Assembly: GCF_026340305.1 (NCBI RefSeq)
Contig: NZ_JAPEPI010000001.1
Span: forward strand, 1,364,001-1,428,000
Origin: Streptomyces sp. NBC_01381
GTDB taxonomy: Bacteria > Actinomycetota > Actinomycetes > Streptomycetales > Streptomycetaceae
DNA length: 64,000 nt
Direction: 5' to 3'
Position 1 is the first letter of the stretch. The number at the start of each line of letters is the position of its first letter. This document shows positions 35,589 to 43,832 of this stretch, piece after piece. The translations under genes were made by a program, and so were the position numbers. Under the pieces are notes generated by a model. The model did no database searches, had not been told where the DNA came from, and was given only the letters and a program-made list of their open reading frames with translations.

Positions 35589-35775
35589 GGAAGTCGGCCC
35601 AGGTGGTGTTCGTGAAGGCGAGTTGAGGCCCCTGGGTGTTCTTGGAGTCGCGTACGTGGATGGTGCGGGGGGTGGGAGCGATTTCCACGCAATCGGAGCC
35701 GGCTTCGTTGCTGCTGTAGCTGCTCTTGAACCACTCCAGCTCGGAACCGTGGCCCGTAACGGAGTTGATGCTCAT
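35551..35775 (-). CDS. DUF397 small protein
   Basis: 74 residues with the DUF397 pattern: LEWFKSSYSSNEAGSDCVEIA, then IHVRDSKNTQGPQL, then TWADFLTYA. Its ATG overlaps the stop of the XRE gene (ATGA-type overlap, 35772-35775), so the two are translationally coupled. It runs convergently into the end of STAND paralogue 2. Confidence 0.92.
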   Translation of the reverse strand: MSINSVTGHGSELEWFKSSYSSNEAGSDCVEIAPTPRTIHVRDSKNTQGPQLAFTNTTWADFLTYAAGSLQSTR

Positions 35776-36620
35776 GTCTCTCCCAGCAGTTCCTCGATGA
35801 AGGCCAGTGACTCTCGCGGGGTGAGAGCCTGCGCCCGGATGCTTCCATACTGCATCTCCAAGTACTGCACCTCCCTGGGAGTGGTCACAAGACGGCTGAT
35901 GTGCTGCACCTCCGCATAGCCGAGGGTGGCGCCGCCCTTGAGCTTGAACAGCCGGAAGGAGCCGCCTAGTCCCGCGTGATCGTCACGATCGGTGGGCATC
36001 ACCTGGATCTCGACGTTGCGCAACTGTCCGATGTCCAGGAGTCGTTCCAACTGGCCTCGGTGCACCGCTCTGCCTCCGATGGGTCGCCGGAGAGTGACCT
36101 CTTCCTGCACGAAGCTGAAGACGGGCTCTGGCTTCGTGCGGTCGATGACCTCCTGCCGTGCCATCCGTGCCCCGACTTCCCGTTCGATGATCTCCTCGGA
36201 GTACAAGGGACGGCGCATGCCGAAGATCGTCTGGGTGTACTCCTTCGTCTGCAGCAGCGCGTGGATCGTGTGATTGCTGTAGGCGCCGAGTTCCACCGCC
36301 TGAGCCTCCAACTTCGCCAAGTCTCGGACTTTCTTCGGGTATTGGGCCTCCGCCACATCCCTCTTCATCGCGGCGATCTTCCCGCCCGCACCCAGGACGG
36401 TGTCCGCCTTGTCCAAGAACTCCGGCCGAGGAATCCGCTTCCCCCGCTCGATCTTGTAGACCAGGTTCTCGCCGTACCCCACGGCCCTGCCGAACTCGGC
36501 GGCCCCAAGACCGGCCGTTTCCCGCCAGAGCCTGATCTGGCGGCCGACAGCGATCACCGTCCCCGACTCGTCCTCCGGATCGACGTCCCAGCCGGGCTCG
36601 TCCGTACCGTCAGTGCTCAC
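35772..36620 (-). CDS. XRE-family regulator with DUF5753 domain (WhiJ-like)
   Basis: 282 residues from GTG 36620, chosen for GGAGG 7 bases upstream. Helix-turn-helix at about residues 25-75 (IRLWRETAGLGAAEFGRAVG, then NLVYKIERGKRIP). DUF5753 follows: HALLQTKEYTQTIFGMRRP and VEIQVMPTDRDDHAGLGGSF. Role as for the module at 5099: a DNA-binding partner for DUF397 with a divergent RsbW-like ATPase. An in-frame start at 36653 is less likely. Confidence 0.9.
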   Translation of the reverse strand: MSTDGTDEPGWDVDPEDESGTVIAVGRQIRLWRETAGLGAAEFGRAVGYGENLVYKIERGKRIPRPEFLDKADTVLGAGGKIAAMKRDVAEAQYPKKVRDLAKLEAQAVELGAYSNHTIHALLQTKEYTQTIFGMRRPLYSEEIIEREVGARMARQEVIDRTKPEPVFSFVQEEVTLRRPIGGRAVHRGQLERLLDIGQLRNVEIQVMPTDRDDHAGLGGSFRLFKLKGGATLGYAEVQHISRLVTTPREVQYLEMQYGSIRAQALTPRESLAFIEELLGET

Positions 36621-36737
36621 CGCGTCCACCTCCGCCGTGCCGCCCGCCCCCAACGGTTCCTACGCACGCAGCGTCACGCCGGACAGGCTGTACAGGTCAG
36701 GACAGCCGCTGGACAGCCACGTACGCATGGGCGTCAT

Positions 36738-36749
36738 CGCTGTTCAGCG
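36738..36749. promoter_or_regulatory. Palindrome CGCTG-TT-CAGCG
   Basis: Located 10 bases before the ATPase start in the divergent region. It shares the 10-base core GCTGTTCAGC with a palindrome upstream of the third XRE gene (44732-44747). Candidate operator. Confidence 0.4.
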
Positions 36750-36758
36750 TACGCACGC

Positions 36759-37205
36759 ATGGCCACGCTGAGTGACATGAACCCAGAAGTCACCCAAACC
36801 AGCGTCCGGGCACGCCAGTTCAGCATCCTGCTCTCCGCAACGCGAAGAGGCGCCCGCCTCGCCCGGCTGCTCACGGAGCGTCAACTCGCCGACTGGCGGC
36901 TGCCGTCCGAGTCGGCGGAACACATCGTCGCCGAGCTCGCGGCGAACGCGGCCCTGCACGGGCGCGTGCCGGGCCGGGACTTCCGTCTGACCCTCACGCT
37001 CGACGTGGTTGGCACGCTCCGTATCGAAGTGACGGACCCTCGTGGCGACCGGCTCCCGGGAACCCCGGACCCGGCGGACCTGTACGCGGAGTCCGGGCGA
37101 GGCCTGCTCATCGTGGCGGCGTACGCGGACCGCTGGGGAGTCGAGGAGTGCTCCCCCTGCAAGACGGTCTGGGCCGAGCTGGCGCCGGGTCGCGGCGAGC
37201 CGTGA
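36759..37205 (+). CDS. RsbW-like ATP-binding protein
   Basis: 148 residues from ATG 36759, or 142 from ATG 36777; neither has a clear ribosome site. GHKL ATPase motifs: N-box HIVAELAANAALHG (E59, N63), G1-like VTDPRGDRLP and G2-like SGRGLLIV. It is divergent from the XRE/DUF397 pair, 138 bases apart, completing the second whiJ-like trio. Target sigma factor or anti-anti-sigma partner is unknown. Confidence 0.85.
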   Translation: MATLSDMNPEVTQTSVRARQFSILLSATRRGARLARLLTERQLADWRLPSESAEHIVAELAANAALHGRVPGRDFRLTLTLDVVGTLRIEVTDPRGDRLPGTPDPADLYAESGRGLLIVAAYADRWGVEECSPCKTVWAELAPGRGEP

Positions 37206-37467
37206 CCCGGTCGGGCCCGACACCAAAGACAAAGAACCGGGAAAGCACCAGGGGAAAAGCGAGGGGAAATACCCGACCCAACCCCGCCCGTCCCGACGGT
37301 CACCCACAAGGGTGATCATCCCCAACTCGACTGGCGCTCAAGGGATTTCGTGGTGCAACGTCAGCCGAGACAGAACGCATGACCACAACCGAACATGAGA
37401 CGGCCCCCGCCGGGACGGCAATCCCGAACGAGGGCCTGACACCGAGGAAGAAAAGGACTCTTCCCCC

Positions 37468-38301
37468 ATGGCTGAACAGCAGCCTAGCGCGCCCTTGCGC
37501 GCCCGCACCGCCCGTTCCCGAGCCGGGTTGGACCACGTCGTAGAACGCCACAGCGAGCAGTTCACCGTGGTCGGAAACCACCTCGCCCAGCACGCCGAGC
37601 TGTCCCTGACAGCGATCGGTCTCGCGACGCACATGCAGTCGCTCCCCGATGGCGCACGGGTCGGCATCAAGTCCCTCGCCGCGAAATTCCCCGAAGGGGA
37701 GACGCGTATTGCCGCCGCCCTGAGGGAGTTGGAGGCGCACGGGTATCTGTCCCGTGCCAAGGAACGGCTGCCGTCCGGCCGGATCGTGACCCGGACGACC
37801 TCCTACAACAAGCCGAGGTCCGCACGCCCCGCCGTGGCCCCCGCGCGGGAGTCCGAACCGGCGGCTCCATCCACATCCACTCCGGTCGCGCCGCCCGCAG
37901 CAGTGCCCCCGCTCCCCGAACCCGAGAAGCCGGACCTCGAAAGACACCGCACCGCAGCGGAGCTGCTGGCCGGGCTGCGCGCCCTCGACCCGCGGCTGCT
38001 TCTCACCGAGCGGGACGTATGCCGCCTCACGCCCGCCGTGGCGGCCTGGCTGGAGCGAGGTATGGAGCCCGCTGCCGTACGGGGCGCGCTGGTCACGGCA
38101 CTGCCCCGCGAGCCGCTCCGGCACCCGGCAGGCCTCCTTGCCCACCGCCTCGCCGCCCTGCTGCTACCACCCCTGCCCGACACCTCGGAAGCGCCCCGCC
38201 CGGCCCCGTTCCAGACCTGCGAAGGCTGTGACCGAGCCTTCCGGGCTCGGGAGCCTGGCCAGTGCCGGGACTGCGGCTCACCCGGCCTGGCGGCGGCATG
38301 A
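37468..38301 (+). CDS. Winged-helix protein with C-terminal zinc ribbon
   Basis: 277 residues, AAGGA about 10 bases upstream. The N-terminal 115 residues form a winged-helix domain (EQFTVVGNHLAQHAELSLTAIG, then IKSLAAKFPEGETRIAAALRELEAHGYL). A Pro/Ala-rich linker follows, then a helical region, and CEGCDRAF with QCRDCG at the C-terminus, a probable zinc ribbon. It belongs to a widespread, uncharacterised Streptomyces family labelled only as helix-turn-helix protein. DNA binding is likely; targets unknown. Confidence 0.85.
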   Translation: MAEQQPSAPLRARTARSRAGLDHVVERHSEQFTVVGNHLAQHAELSLTAIGLATHMQSLPDGARVGIKSLAAKFPEGETRIAAALRELEAHGYLSRAKERLPSGRIVTRTTSYNKPRSARPAVAPARESEPAAPSTSTPVAPPAAVPPLPEPEKPDLERHRTAAELLAGLRALDPRLLLTERDVCRLTPAVAAWLERGMEPAAVRGALVTALPREPLRHPAGLLAHRLAALLLPPLPDTSEAPRPAPFQTCEGCDRAFRAREPGQCRDCGSPGLAAA

Positions 38302-38370
38302 GGTGATTTCCTCCCCGAGATGAAAGGCCTGGTGAATATGAAAAGGCCTGGTGAACGCCGGTCAAAAGTG

Positions 38371-38393
38371 ATCTGAAGGGCGACTCTTCAGAT
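38371..38393 (+). terminator. Hairpin after the winged-helix gene
   Basis: A perfect 8-bp stem, ATCTGAAG / CTTCAGAT, with a 7-base loop. Just upstream a 14-base sequence, AAAGGCCTGGTGAA, is directly repeated at 38323 and 38342. Confidence 0.45.
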
Positions 38394-38487
38394 ATCGCAT
38401 CGACCCTGAACCGGCCGTTCCTGGTCGATTACAGTGCTGCGCAGAAGTGCACGGGGGAGCGACAGGGAGAGCAGGGGAGGAGGTGCC

Positions 38488-39603
38488 GTGAGCACCGCAG
38501 CAGCCACCGGAGTCTGGGGCCGTGCCGAGCAGCAGGACTTTCGCAGCCGGGTGCGCGGCACGCTGCTCGGAGCCGCCCTCGGTGACGCCCTCGGCGCGCC
38601 CGTCGACGAGCTGAGCCTCGATGGGATACGTGAGGCCCACGGTGCGGAAGGGCTGACCGACCCCGCCCCCGCGCACGGCAGACGCGGCGCCGTCACCGCC
38701 GCCACCCAGCTCACCCTCTTCACCGTCGACGGACTCATACGCGCCCAGGTGCGGCGCGACACCGGGGCCTGGCATCCGCCGACCGATCTGCACCGCGCCT
38801 ACCGGCGGTGGGCCACCACCCAGAGCGACTGGGGGCCCGACGAGCGGCGCAAGGAGGACGGCTGGCTCGCGCGCGAGGAGTGGCTCTACTCGCGGCGGTC
38901 GCCCGCCAGGGCCTGCCTTGTCGGTCTCGGGGACGAGACCATGGGCACGCTTGAACTGCCCAAGAACCCCGAAGAGCGGGGCGCGGAGGCCGTCACCCGG
39001 TCCGCTCCCTTCGGGCTGCTCGTGGGGTGGGAGCCGCAGCTGGTCCTGCAGCTCGCCGTGGAGTGCGCCGTGCAGACCCACGGGCACCCCGGCGCCTATC
39101 TCGCCGCCGGCGCACACACCGTGCTCGTGCACGGGCTCGCCCGGGGGGAGTCACTCGACGGTGCCATCCAGCGGGCGCTCGCCCTGCTCGCCGCGAGGCC
39201 GGGGCACCAGCCCGTCACCGATGCGCTGAAGCATGCGCTGGGGGCCGTACGGCAGGGAATGCCCTCTCCCTCCCGGGTGGAGGAGCTGCTGGGGGACGGC
39301 TCCGCGGAGGGTGTGCTCGGAGCCGCCGTGTACTGCGCCCTGGTCGGCGAGGACATCCGCCACGGGCTGCGGCTGGCCGTGAACCACGGCGGTGCGTCGG
39401 CTGCCGCCGGGTCCTTGTGCGGGGCCCTGCTCGGCGCCCTGCACGGGGAGACCGCGCTGCCTCCCGGCTGGCTCACCGAGCTTGAGGGGCGCCCGACGAT
39501 TCTTGAACTGGCGGACGACTTCGCCATGGAGATGACACAGGGCCCGGCCTTGCACGGGCCGGCGGTTTCTTCGCCGGGGTGGCTTGCGCGGTATCCCCGG
39601 TAG
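38488..39603 (+). CDS. ADP-ribosylglycohydrolase homologue lacking metal-binding aspartates
   Basis: 371 residues from GTG 38488, with GGGGAGGAGG upstream. The fold is that of the DraG/ARH family: GTLLGAALGDALGAPVDELS near the N-terminus, LTLFTVDGLIRA, and GSLCGALLGALHG near the C-terminus. The expected first metal motif (T/S-D-D-T) reads T-A-A-T at residues 70-73, and the expected D-S/T-D motif near the C-terminus reads GASAAAG at 302-308. The enzyme is therefore probably unable to bind its magnesium pair and may act as an ADP-ribose sensor. Terminator follows. Confidence 0.85.
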   Translation: MSTAAATGVWGRAEQQDFRSRVRGTLLGAALGDALGAPVDELSLDGIREAHGAEGLTDPAPAHGRRGAVTAATQLTLFTVDGLIRAQVRRDTGAWHPPTDLHRAYRRWATTQSDWGPDERRKEDGWLAREEWLYSRRSPARACLVGLGDETMGTLELPKNPEERGAEAVTRSAPFGLLVGWEPQLVLQLAVECAVQTHGHPGAYLAAGAHTVLVHGLARGESLDGAIQRALALLAARPGHQPVTDALKHALGAVRQGMPSPSRVEELLGDGSAEGVLGAAVYCALVGEDIRHGLRLAVNHGGASAAAGSLCGALLGALHGETALPPGWLTELEGRPTILELADDFAMEMTQGPALHGPAVSSPGWLARYPR

Positions 39604-39629
39604 GACGGGCTGAATTGAATCAGCCCGTC
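39604..39629. terminator. Terminator after the ADP-ribosylglycohydrolase homologue
   Basis: A perfect 10-bp stem, GACGGGCTGA / TCAGCCCGTC, with a 6-base loop. It lies between convergent genes. Confidence 0.8.
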
Positions 39630-39644
39630 CGGCGTTTGAGGACG
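39621..39644 (+). repeat. Dispersed Streptomyces 3'-end repeat, copy 2
   Basis: Reads CAGCCCGTCCGGCGTTTGAG then GACG. It begins inside the downstream arm of the terminator above and matches copy 1 at 15287-15310 (opposite strand). Confidence 0.65.
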
Positions 39645-39664
39645 AACTCGGCGGAGCCGGTGAT

Positions 39665-41245
39665 CTACGGTGCGGGACGCTGCGGGGTGCCCACCACGTC
39701 GTCCCCCGCTTCCGCCGGCGCAGGAACAGCCGCTGAACCGGCGGAGCCATCATCGTCCGTATTCACGCGCTCGATGATCGCGTCCCGCTCCGGGGTGTCC
39801 TCCGGCTTCACGTAGCCGATCAGGATGTAGAGGAAGAGCGATACCGCCAGCGGGATCGAGACCTGGTACTGGAGCGGCACTCCGCCCTCCACGCTCCAGT
39901 TGATGGGGTAGTTGACCAGCCAGAAGGCCAGCAGGCCAAGCGCCCAGCTGGTCAGCGCCGCCGTCGGGCCCGACTTGCGGAACGGCCGCAACAGACCCAG
40001 CATCATCGGGATCGCGATCGGACCCATCAGTCCGGCCACCCACTTGATGACGACCGTGATGATGTCCTTGAACGTGGGCGAGTTGACCTGCGTGGCCACC
40101 GCCATGGACAGGCCCAGGAAGATCACCGTGGTCAGGCGCGCCGCGATCAGGCCCGAGCGCTCGTTCCACTGCCTGGCCTTCTTGGACAGGACCGGCGCCA
40201 CGTCCCGCGTGAAGACCGCGGCGATCGCGTTGGCGTCGGAGGAGCACATGGCCATCGTGTGGGAGAAGAAGCCGACGATGACGAGGCCCAACAAACCGTG
40301 TGGCAGTAGCTGTTCGGTCATCAGGCCGTACGCGTCCGAGCCGTCCGGGTTCTTCGCGTCGACCAGGAGGGGCGACATCCACATGGGGAAGAACAGGACC
40401 ACCGGCCACACCAGCCACAGCGCCGCCGACAGGCGGGCCGAGCGCGCCGCCTCCTTCGGGCCCGAGGTCGCCATGTAGCGCTGCGCCTGGTTCAGCATGC
40501 CGCCGTTGTACTCGAAGAGCTTGATGAACAGAAAGGCGAGAAGGAAGACCGTTCCGTACGGGCCGACCAGCGGCTTTCCGTGGCCCGCGAGTTCCGGCTC
40601 GTCCCAGACGCCGAAGAAACCGCCGTGGTCGCCCAGTTCGAGGACGACGGCCACGAACATCGCGACGCCCGCGAAGAGTTGGATGATGAACTGGCCCAAC
40701 TCCGTGAGTGCGTCCGCCCACAGGCCGCCGATCGTGCAGTAGACGGCGGTGATCGCGCCGGTGATCAGGATGCCCTGGTTGAGCGAGACGCCGGTGAAGA
40801 CGGAGAGCAGCGTCGCGATCGCGGCCCACTTCGCGCCCACGTCCACGATCTTGAGGAGCATGCCGGACCAGGCGAGCGCCTGCTGGGTGGGGAGGTTGTA
40901 GCGGTTCTTCAGGTATTCGAGCGGCGATGCCACGTGCAGCCGTGAGCGCAGCCGGTTGATGCGCGGCGCGAAGAGCCTGGCGCCGATCGCGATGCCGAGC
41001 GCGATCGGGAAGGACCAGGTGACGAAGGACGTCACGCCGTAGGTGTACGCGATGCCCGCGTACCCGGTGAACATCACCGCGCTGTAGCCGGACATGTGGT
41101 GCGAGATGCCCGAGAGCCACCAGGGCATCTTGCCGCCCGCGGTGAAGAAGTCGCTGACGTTGTCCACCCGCTTGTGGGACCAGACGCCGATCGCGACCAT
41201 CACACCGAAGTAGCCGATGAGCACGGCCCAGTCGAGACTGTTCAT
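39665..41245 (-). CDS. Sodium:solute symporter (SSS) family transporter
   Basis: 526 residues from ATG 41245, with GGAGGG upstream. About 13 membrane segments in the SSS arrangement: LIGYFGVMVAIGVWSHKRVDNVSDFFTAGGKMPWWLSGISHHMSGYSA at the start, then ALAWSGMLLKIVDVGAKWAAI, and a hydrophilic acidic tail. The family imports sugars, carboxylates, proline or similar with sodium; substrate is not predictable. The long upstream extension in frame is not family-like. Intergenic 41246-41523 holds its promoter; nothing else is evident there. Confidence 0.92.
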   Translation of the reverse strand: MNSLDWAVLIGYFGVMVAIGVWSHKRVDNVSDFFTAGGKMPWWLSGISHHMSGYSAVMFTGYAGIAYTYGVTSFVTWSFPIALGIAIGARLFAPRINRLRSRLHVASPLEYLKNRYNLPTQQALAWSGMLLKIVDVGAKWAAIATLLSVFTGVSLNQGILITGAITAVYCTIGGLWADALTELGQFIIQLFAGVAMFVAVVLELGDHGGFFGVWDEPELAGHGKPLVGPYGTVFLLAFLFIKLFEYNGGMLNQAQRYMATSGPKEAARSARLSAALWLVWPVVLFFPMWMSPLLVDAKNPDGSDAYGLMTEQLLPHGLLGLVIVGFFSHTMAMCSSDANAIAAVFTRDVAPVLSKKARQWNERSGLIAARLTTVIFLGLSMAVATQVNSPTFKDIITVVIKWVAGLMGPIAIPMMLGLLRPFRKSGPTAALTSWALGLLAFWLVNYPINWSVEGGVPLQYQVSIPLAVSLFLYILIGYVKPEDTPERDAIIERVNTDDDGSAGSAAVPAPAEAGDDVVGTPQRPAP

Positions 41246-41523
41246 GTGCGCCCTCCAGGGGTCCGCCTTGTGAACTGCGCAGAAATGCCGTGCACTTCGC
41301 CAGTTTCGTGACATACGGACGTGGGCGGCCTTGAAGTGCCCGCTCATCGTGGGTTCGGCCGTGGGGCGCGGACAACCGCCCGTGAGGTCAAGAGCAAGTA
41401 AAATCGTTCTGTTTACTGACCTGTGTTCACATCCTTGACTGTCACCGGGTACGAAAAGGCCGTACGGGAAGCAAGTCCCGTACGGCCGTGAGGAGTTCCG
41501 CCCGGGAGCGGGCGGCGCGGCGG

Positions 41524-42315
41524 CTACCGCATCAGCTCCCCCGCGTTCACCAGGAGCGACTGCCCCGTGATGGCCCGCGCCCTGTCCGACGCCAGGAATA
41601 CCGCCGCGTCCGCCACGTCCCCGTCGGTGGCCAGCTCGGGCAGCGCCATCCGCGCCGCGAGCCGGTCCCGTACCTCCTCCTCCGGTACGCCCTCGGTGTG
41701 CGCGGTGAACTGGACGTACGCCTCGACCGGCGGGCCCCACATCCAGCCCGGGAGAACGGTGTTGACCCGTACGCGGTGCGGACCGACCTCGTGCGCCAGC
41801 GAGTACATCGCCGACGTCAGCGCCCCCTTAGACGCCGCGTACGCCGCCTGGCGGACTTGCGAGGGCGCGGTGACGGCCGACTGCGTACCGATGAAGACGA
41901 CGGAGCCGCCCCGCTCCTTGAGCGCGGGCAGGCAGGCGCGGGTCATCCGCAGGGTGCCGAGCAGATTGACGTCGATCACCTGCTGCCAGGTCGCGAAGTC
42001 CGCGTCCGCGACGCCCCCGAAGTAGCTGTCCCAGGCGGCCACATGGACCACCGCGTCGATCCCGCCGAAGCGTTCGCGGGCGAGCCGCGCCAGGGCCTCG
42101 CACTGCGCCTCGTCGGTGATGTCGGTCGCGCGGTACGCGGTGTGCGCGCCCTCGGGGTCGATCTCCGCGGCCGACTTGGCGAGGTTCGCCTCCGTGCGCG
42201 CCCCGAGGACGGCACGGCCGCCGTCGCGCACCACGGCGGCCGCCACCTGATGACCGAGCCCGGCGCCGACCCCCGAGACGACGACGGTCTTTCCTTCGAG
42301 GAGCGACGGCGGCAT
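41524..42315 (-). CDS. SDR family oxidoreductase (satellite of the TGACG regulon)
   Basis: 263 residues from ATG 42315, with GGGAGG upstream. Classical SDR: cofactor motif SGVGAGLG at residues 14-21, catalytic Ser146, Tyr159 and Lys163 (YAASK), and VRVNTVLPGWMWGPPVEAY. All catalytic residues are present. It is divergent from the unknown gene at 42405, and operator copy 6 sits in the shared promoter, so it is probably controlled with the cluster at 10.7-15 kb. Confidence 0.9.
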   Translation of the reverse strand: MPPSLLEGKTVVVSGVGAGLGHQVAAAVVRDGGRAVLGARTEANLAKSAAEIDPEGAHTAYRATDITDEAQCEALARLARERFGGIDAVVHVAAWDSYFGGVADADFATWQQVIDVNLLGTLRMTRACLPALKERGGSVVFIGTQSAVTAPSQVRQAAYAASKGALTSAMYSLAHEVGPHRVRVNTVLPGWMWGPPVEAYVQFTAHTEGVPEEEVRDRLAARMALPELATDGDVADAAVFLASDRARAITGQSLLVNAGELMR

Positions 42316-42342
42316 GGGCGCCTCCCGGCTATGGCAGTTTTG

Positions 42343-42357
42343 CTGACGGGGCGTCAG
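42343..42357. promoter_or_regulatory. Operator copy 6: CTGACG-GGG-CGTCAG
   Basis: The same inverted repeat as the five sites near 10.7-14.1 kb, located between the divergent starts at 42315 and 42405. Confidence 0.75.
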
Positions 42358-42404
42358 AGTATGGGCGTCCACCGGAGGAAGGAAGAGGAAGGCAGGGGAG
42401 AGGC

Positions 42405-43256
42405 ATGGGGGAAGACACACGCATTGACACTCGCAGTGACACGTACGCCGAACTGGCCGCCGTCGGGCCCTACGGCGTGCACCCGGGGCACGCCCTGATC
42501 ACCATGGTCGAGCCGCATCCGGGCCATGAGTACGCGTACAACCGCTGGTACGAGGACGACCACTACTACGCCGGCGCGATGGCGATGCCCTGGATGTACG
42601 CCGGACGCCGCTGGGTCGCGCCGCGCGAGCTGCAACTCCTGCGCCACCCGGAGAAGTCGGCGGTCGCCCAGCCGGTGACGGCGGGCTGCTATCTCTCCAC
42701 GTACTGGGTCACCGAAGGGCGCTACGACGACCACATGAAGTGGACCGTCGGCATCAACAAGCGGCTCAACCGGGACGCCCGGGTCTATCAGGACCGTACG
42801 CACGTCTTTACCGCCTTCCAGGACCACGAGGCGACGGTCTACCGGGACGGCGCGGCCGGGCCGCGCGACTTCCACGCGCTCGACCATCCCTACCAAGGCC
42901 TGGTGCTCGAAGTCGTCGACGCCGAATCGGCGGAGCAGCGGGCGGAGTTGCTGGAGTGGCTGCGGGCCAAGCAGTTGCCGCGCGCGCTCTCCGGGTCTCC
43001 TGCCGCGATGGTGACGATCTTCCGGCCGACTCCGCTGCCGGGGGACCGGATGACGTACGTGAAGCAGGTCGAGGGCGTCGACACGCGCCTCACCCTGCTC
43101 TGGTTCCTGCAGGTCGATCCGCGGGAGTGCTGGCAGGAGCACTTCGCGGGGCGCGCGGACGCGGTGGCGGAATCGGGCCTCGGGCGGGTGGAACTCGTGG
43201 CGCCGTTCATTCCGACGGTGCCGGGCACGGATACGTACGTGGATCAGTTGCGGTAG
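42405..43256 (+). CDS. Unrecognised protein of the TGACG regulon
   Basis: 283 residues, GGGGAGAGG before ATG. I do not recognise a named family. The sequence has two similar halves, each starting with a strand-rich stretch (ALITMVEPHPGHEYAYNRWYEDDHYYAG and YQGLVLEVVDAESAEQRAELLEWL), which suggests a duplicated dimeric alpha/beta-barrel (EthD/monooxygenase-like) fold. The RWYEDDH segment with nearby His residues could hold a ligand or metal. No membrane segments. Its divergent partner is an SDR and it shares the operator. The stop codon is the first unit of a 7-nt tandem array. Confidence 0.7.
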   Translation: MGEDTRIDTRSDTYAELAAVGPYGVHPGHALITMVEPHPGHEYAYNRWYEDDHYYAGAMAMPWMYAGRRWVAPRELQLLRHPEKSAVAQPVTAGCYLSTYWVTEGRYDDHMKWTVGINKRLNRDARVYQDRTHVFTAFQDHEATVYRDGAAGPRDFHALDHPYQGLVLEVVDAESAEQRAELLEWLRAKQLPRALSGSPAAMVTIFRPTPLPGDRMTYVKQVEGVDTRLTLLWFLQVDPRECWQEHFAGRADAVAESGLGRVELVAPFIPTVPGTDTYVDQLR

Positions 43257-43309
43257 CTCGTAGCTCGTAGCTCGTAGCTCGCATCTCGTAGCCGGTAGCG
43301 GGTTTCCGG
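43254..43309 (+). repeat. Heptamer array starting at a stop codon (TAGCTCG units)
   Basis: Eight contiguous 7-nt units: TAGCTCG four times, then CATCTCG, TAGCCGG, TAGCGGG, TTTCCGG. The first TAG (43254-43256) is the stop codon of the gene at 42405. Because 7 is not a multiple of 3, the TAGs put stops in all three frames. Confidence 0.85.
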
Positions 43310-43318
43310 AAATAAGCC

Positions 43319-43359
43319 GAGCCCCCTCGGCCGGGACGGCGGGCCAGTCGAGAGGGCTC
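43319..43359. terminator. Terminator hairpin
   Basis: An 11-bp stem with one mismatch: GAGCCCCCTCG (43319-43329) with CGAGAGGGCTC (43349-43359). It lies between convergent genes, after the heptamer array. Confidence 0.65.
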
Positions 43360-43403
43360 AATCGGTGGTGCGTATGAGGTTGTTGATCTCGGGGTGGCGC
43401 GTA

Positions 43404-43613
43404 TTAGCCGAGGGGTGACGTCTCTCGCGTCACCTCGGAGACGAATGCGCTCCACGATTCGGCGGGGAAGGCGAGGACGGGGCCCTCGGTGACCTTCGAA
43501 TCCCGGACCGAAATCGCCGTCGAAAGAGGCGACTTGACCTCGACGCATGCGCCGTTTCCCGTGGAATACGAGGACTTGACCCACGTATTCGTAGCGCCCT
43601 GGTGAATTGCCAT
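43404..43613 (-). CDS. DUF397 small protein
   Basis: 69 residues: TNTWVKSSYSTGNGACVEVK, then ISVRDSKVTEGPVLAF, then SWSAFVSEVTRE. A standard DUF397 protein. Unlike the other two copies in the window it is separated from its XRE partner by 219 bases. That gap contains a short inverted repeat, GTGAA-N7-TTCAC (minus strand, near 43735), and probably its own promoter. Confidence 0.92.
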   Translation of the reverse strand: MAIHQGATNTWVKSSYSTGNGACVEVKSPLSTAISVRDSKVTEGPVLAFPAESWSAFVSEVTRETSPLG

Positions 43614-43832
43614 GGTTACTCCGGTTTGCCCAGTTGATGAGTTGCGGTCACCGCTGTGAGCGGTTGCGCCAGCAGTTGTTGCTTGATGGCGTGAATGACG
43701 CTACTCGCCAACATCGGTGCGTGAAGGGATCGTTCACTCAACCGGATGGCATATTCCAGTGGGGTCTTCCGCCCCGATGCGGGAAAGGTGTACCGTGCGG
43801 CGCCTTCCCCGCGAGGGCCCTCGGCTGATCGC

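Noticed and set aside
37379..37543. Possible 54-codon ORF before the winged-helix gene
   Set aside because: It overlaps the start of the winged-helix gene out of frame, has no clear ribosome site and no recognisable sequence.
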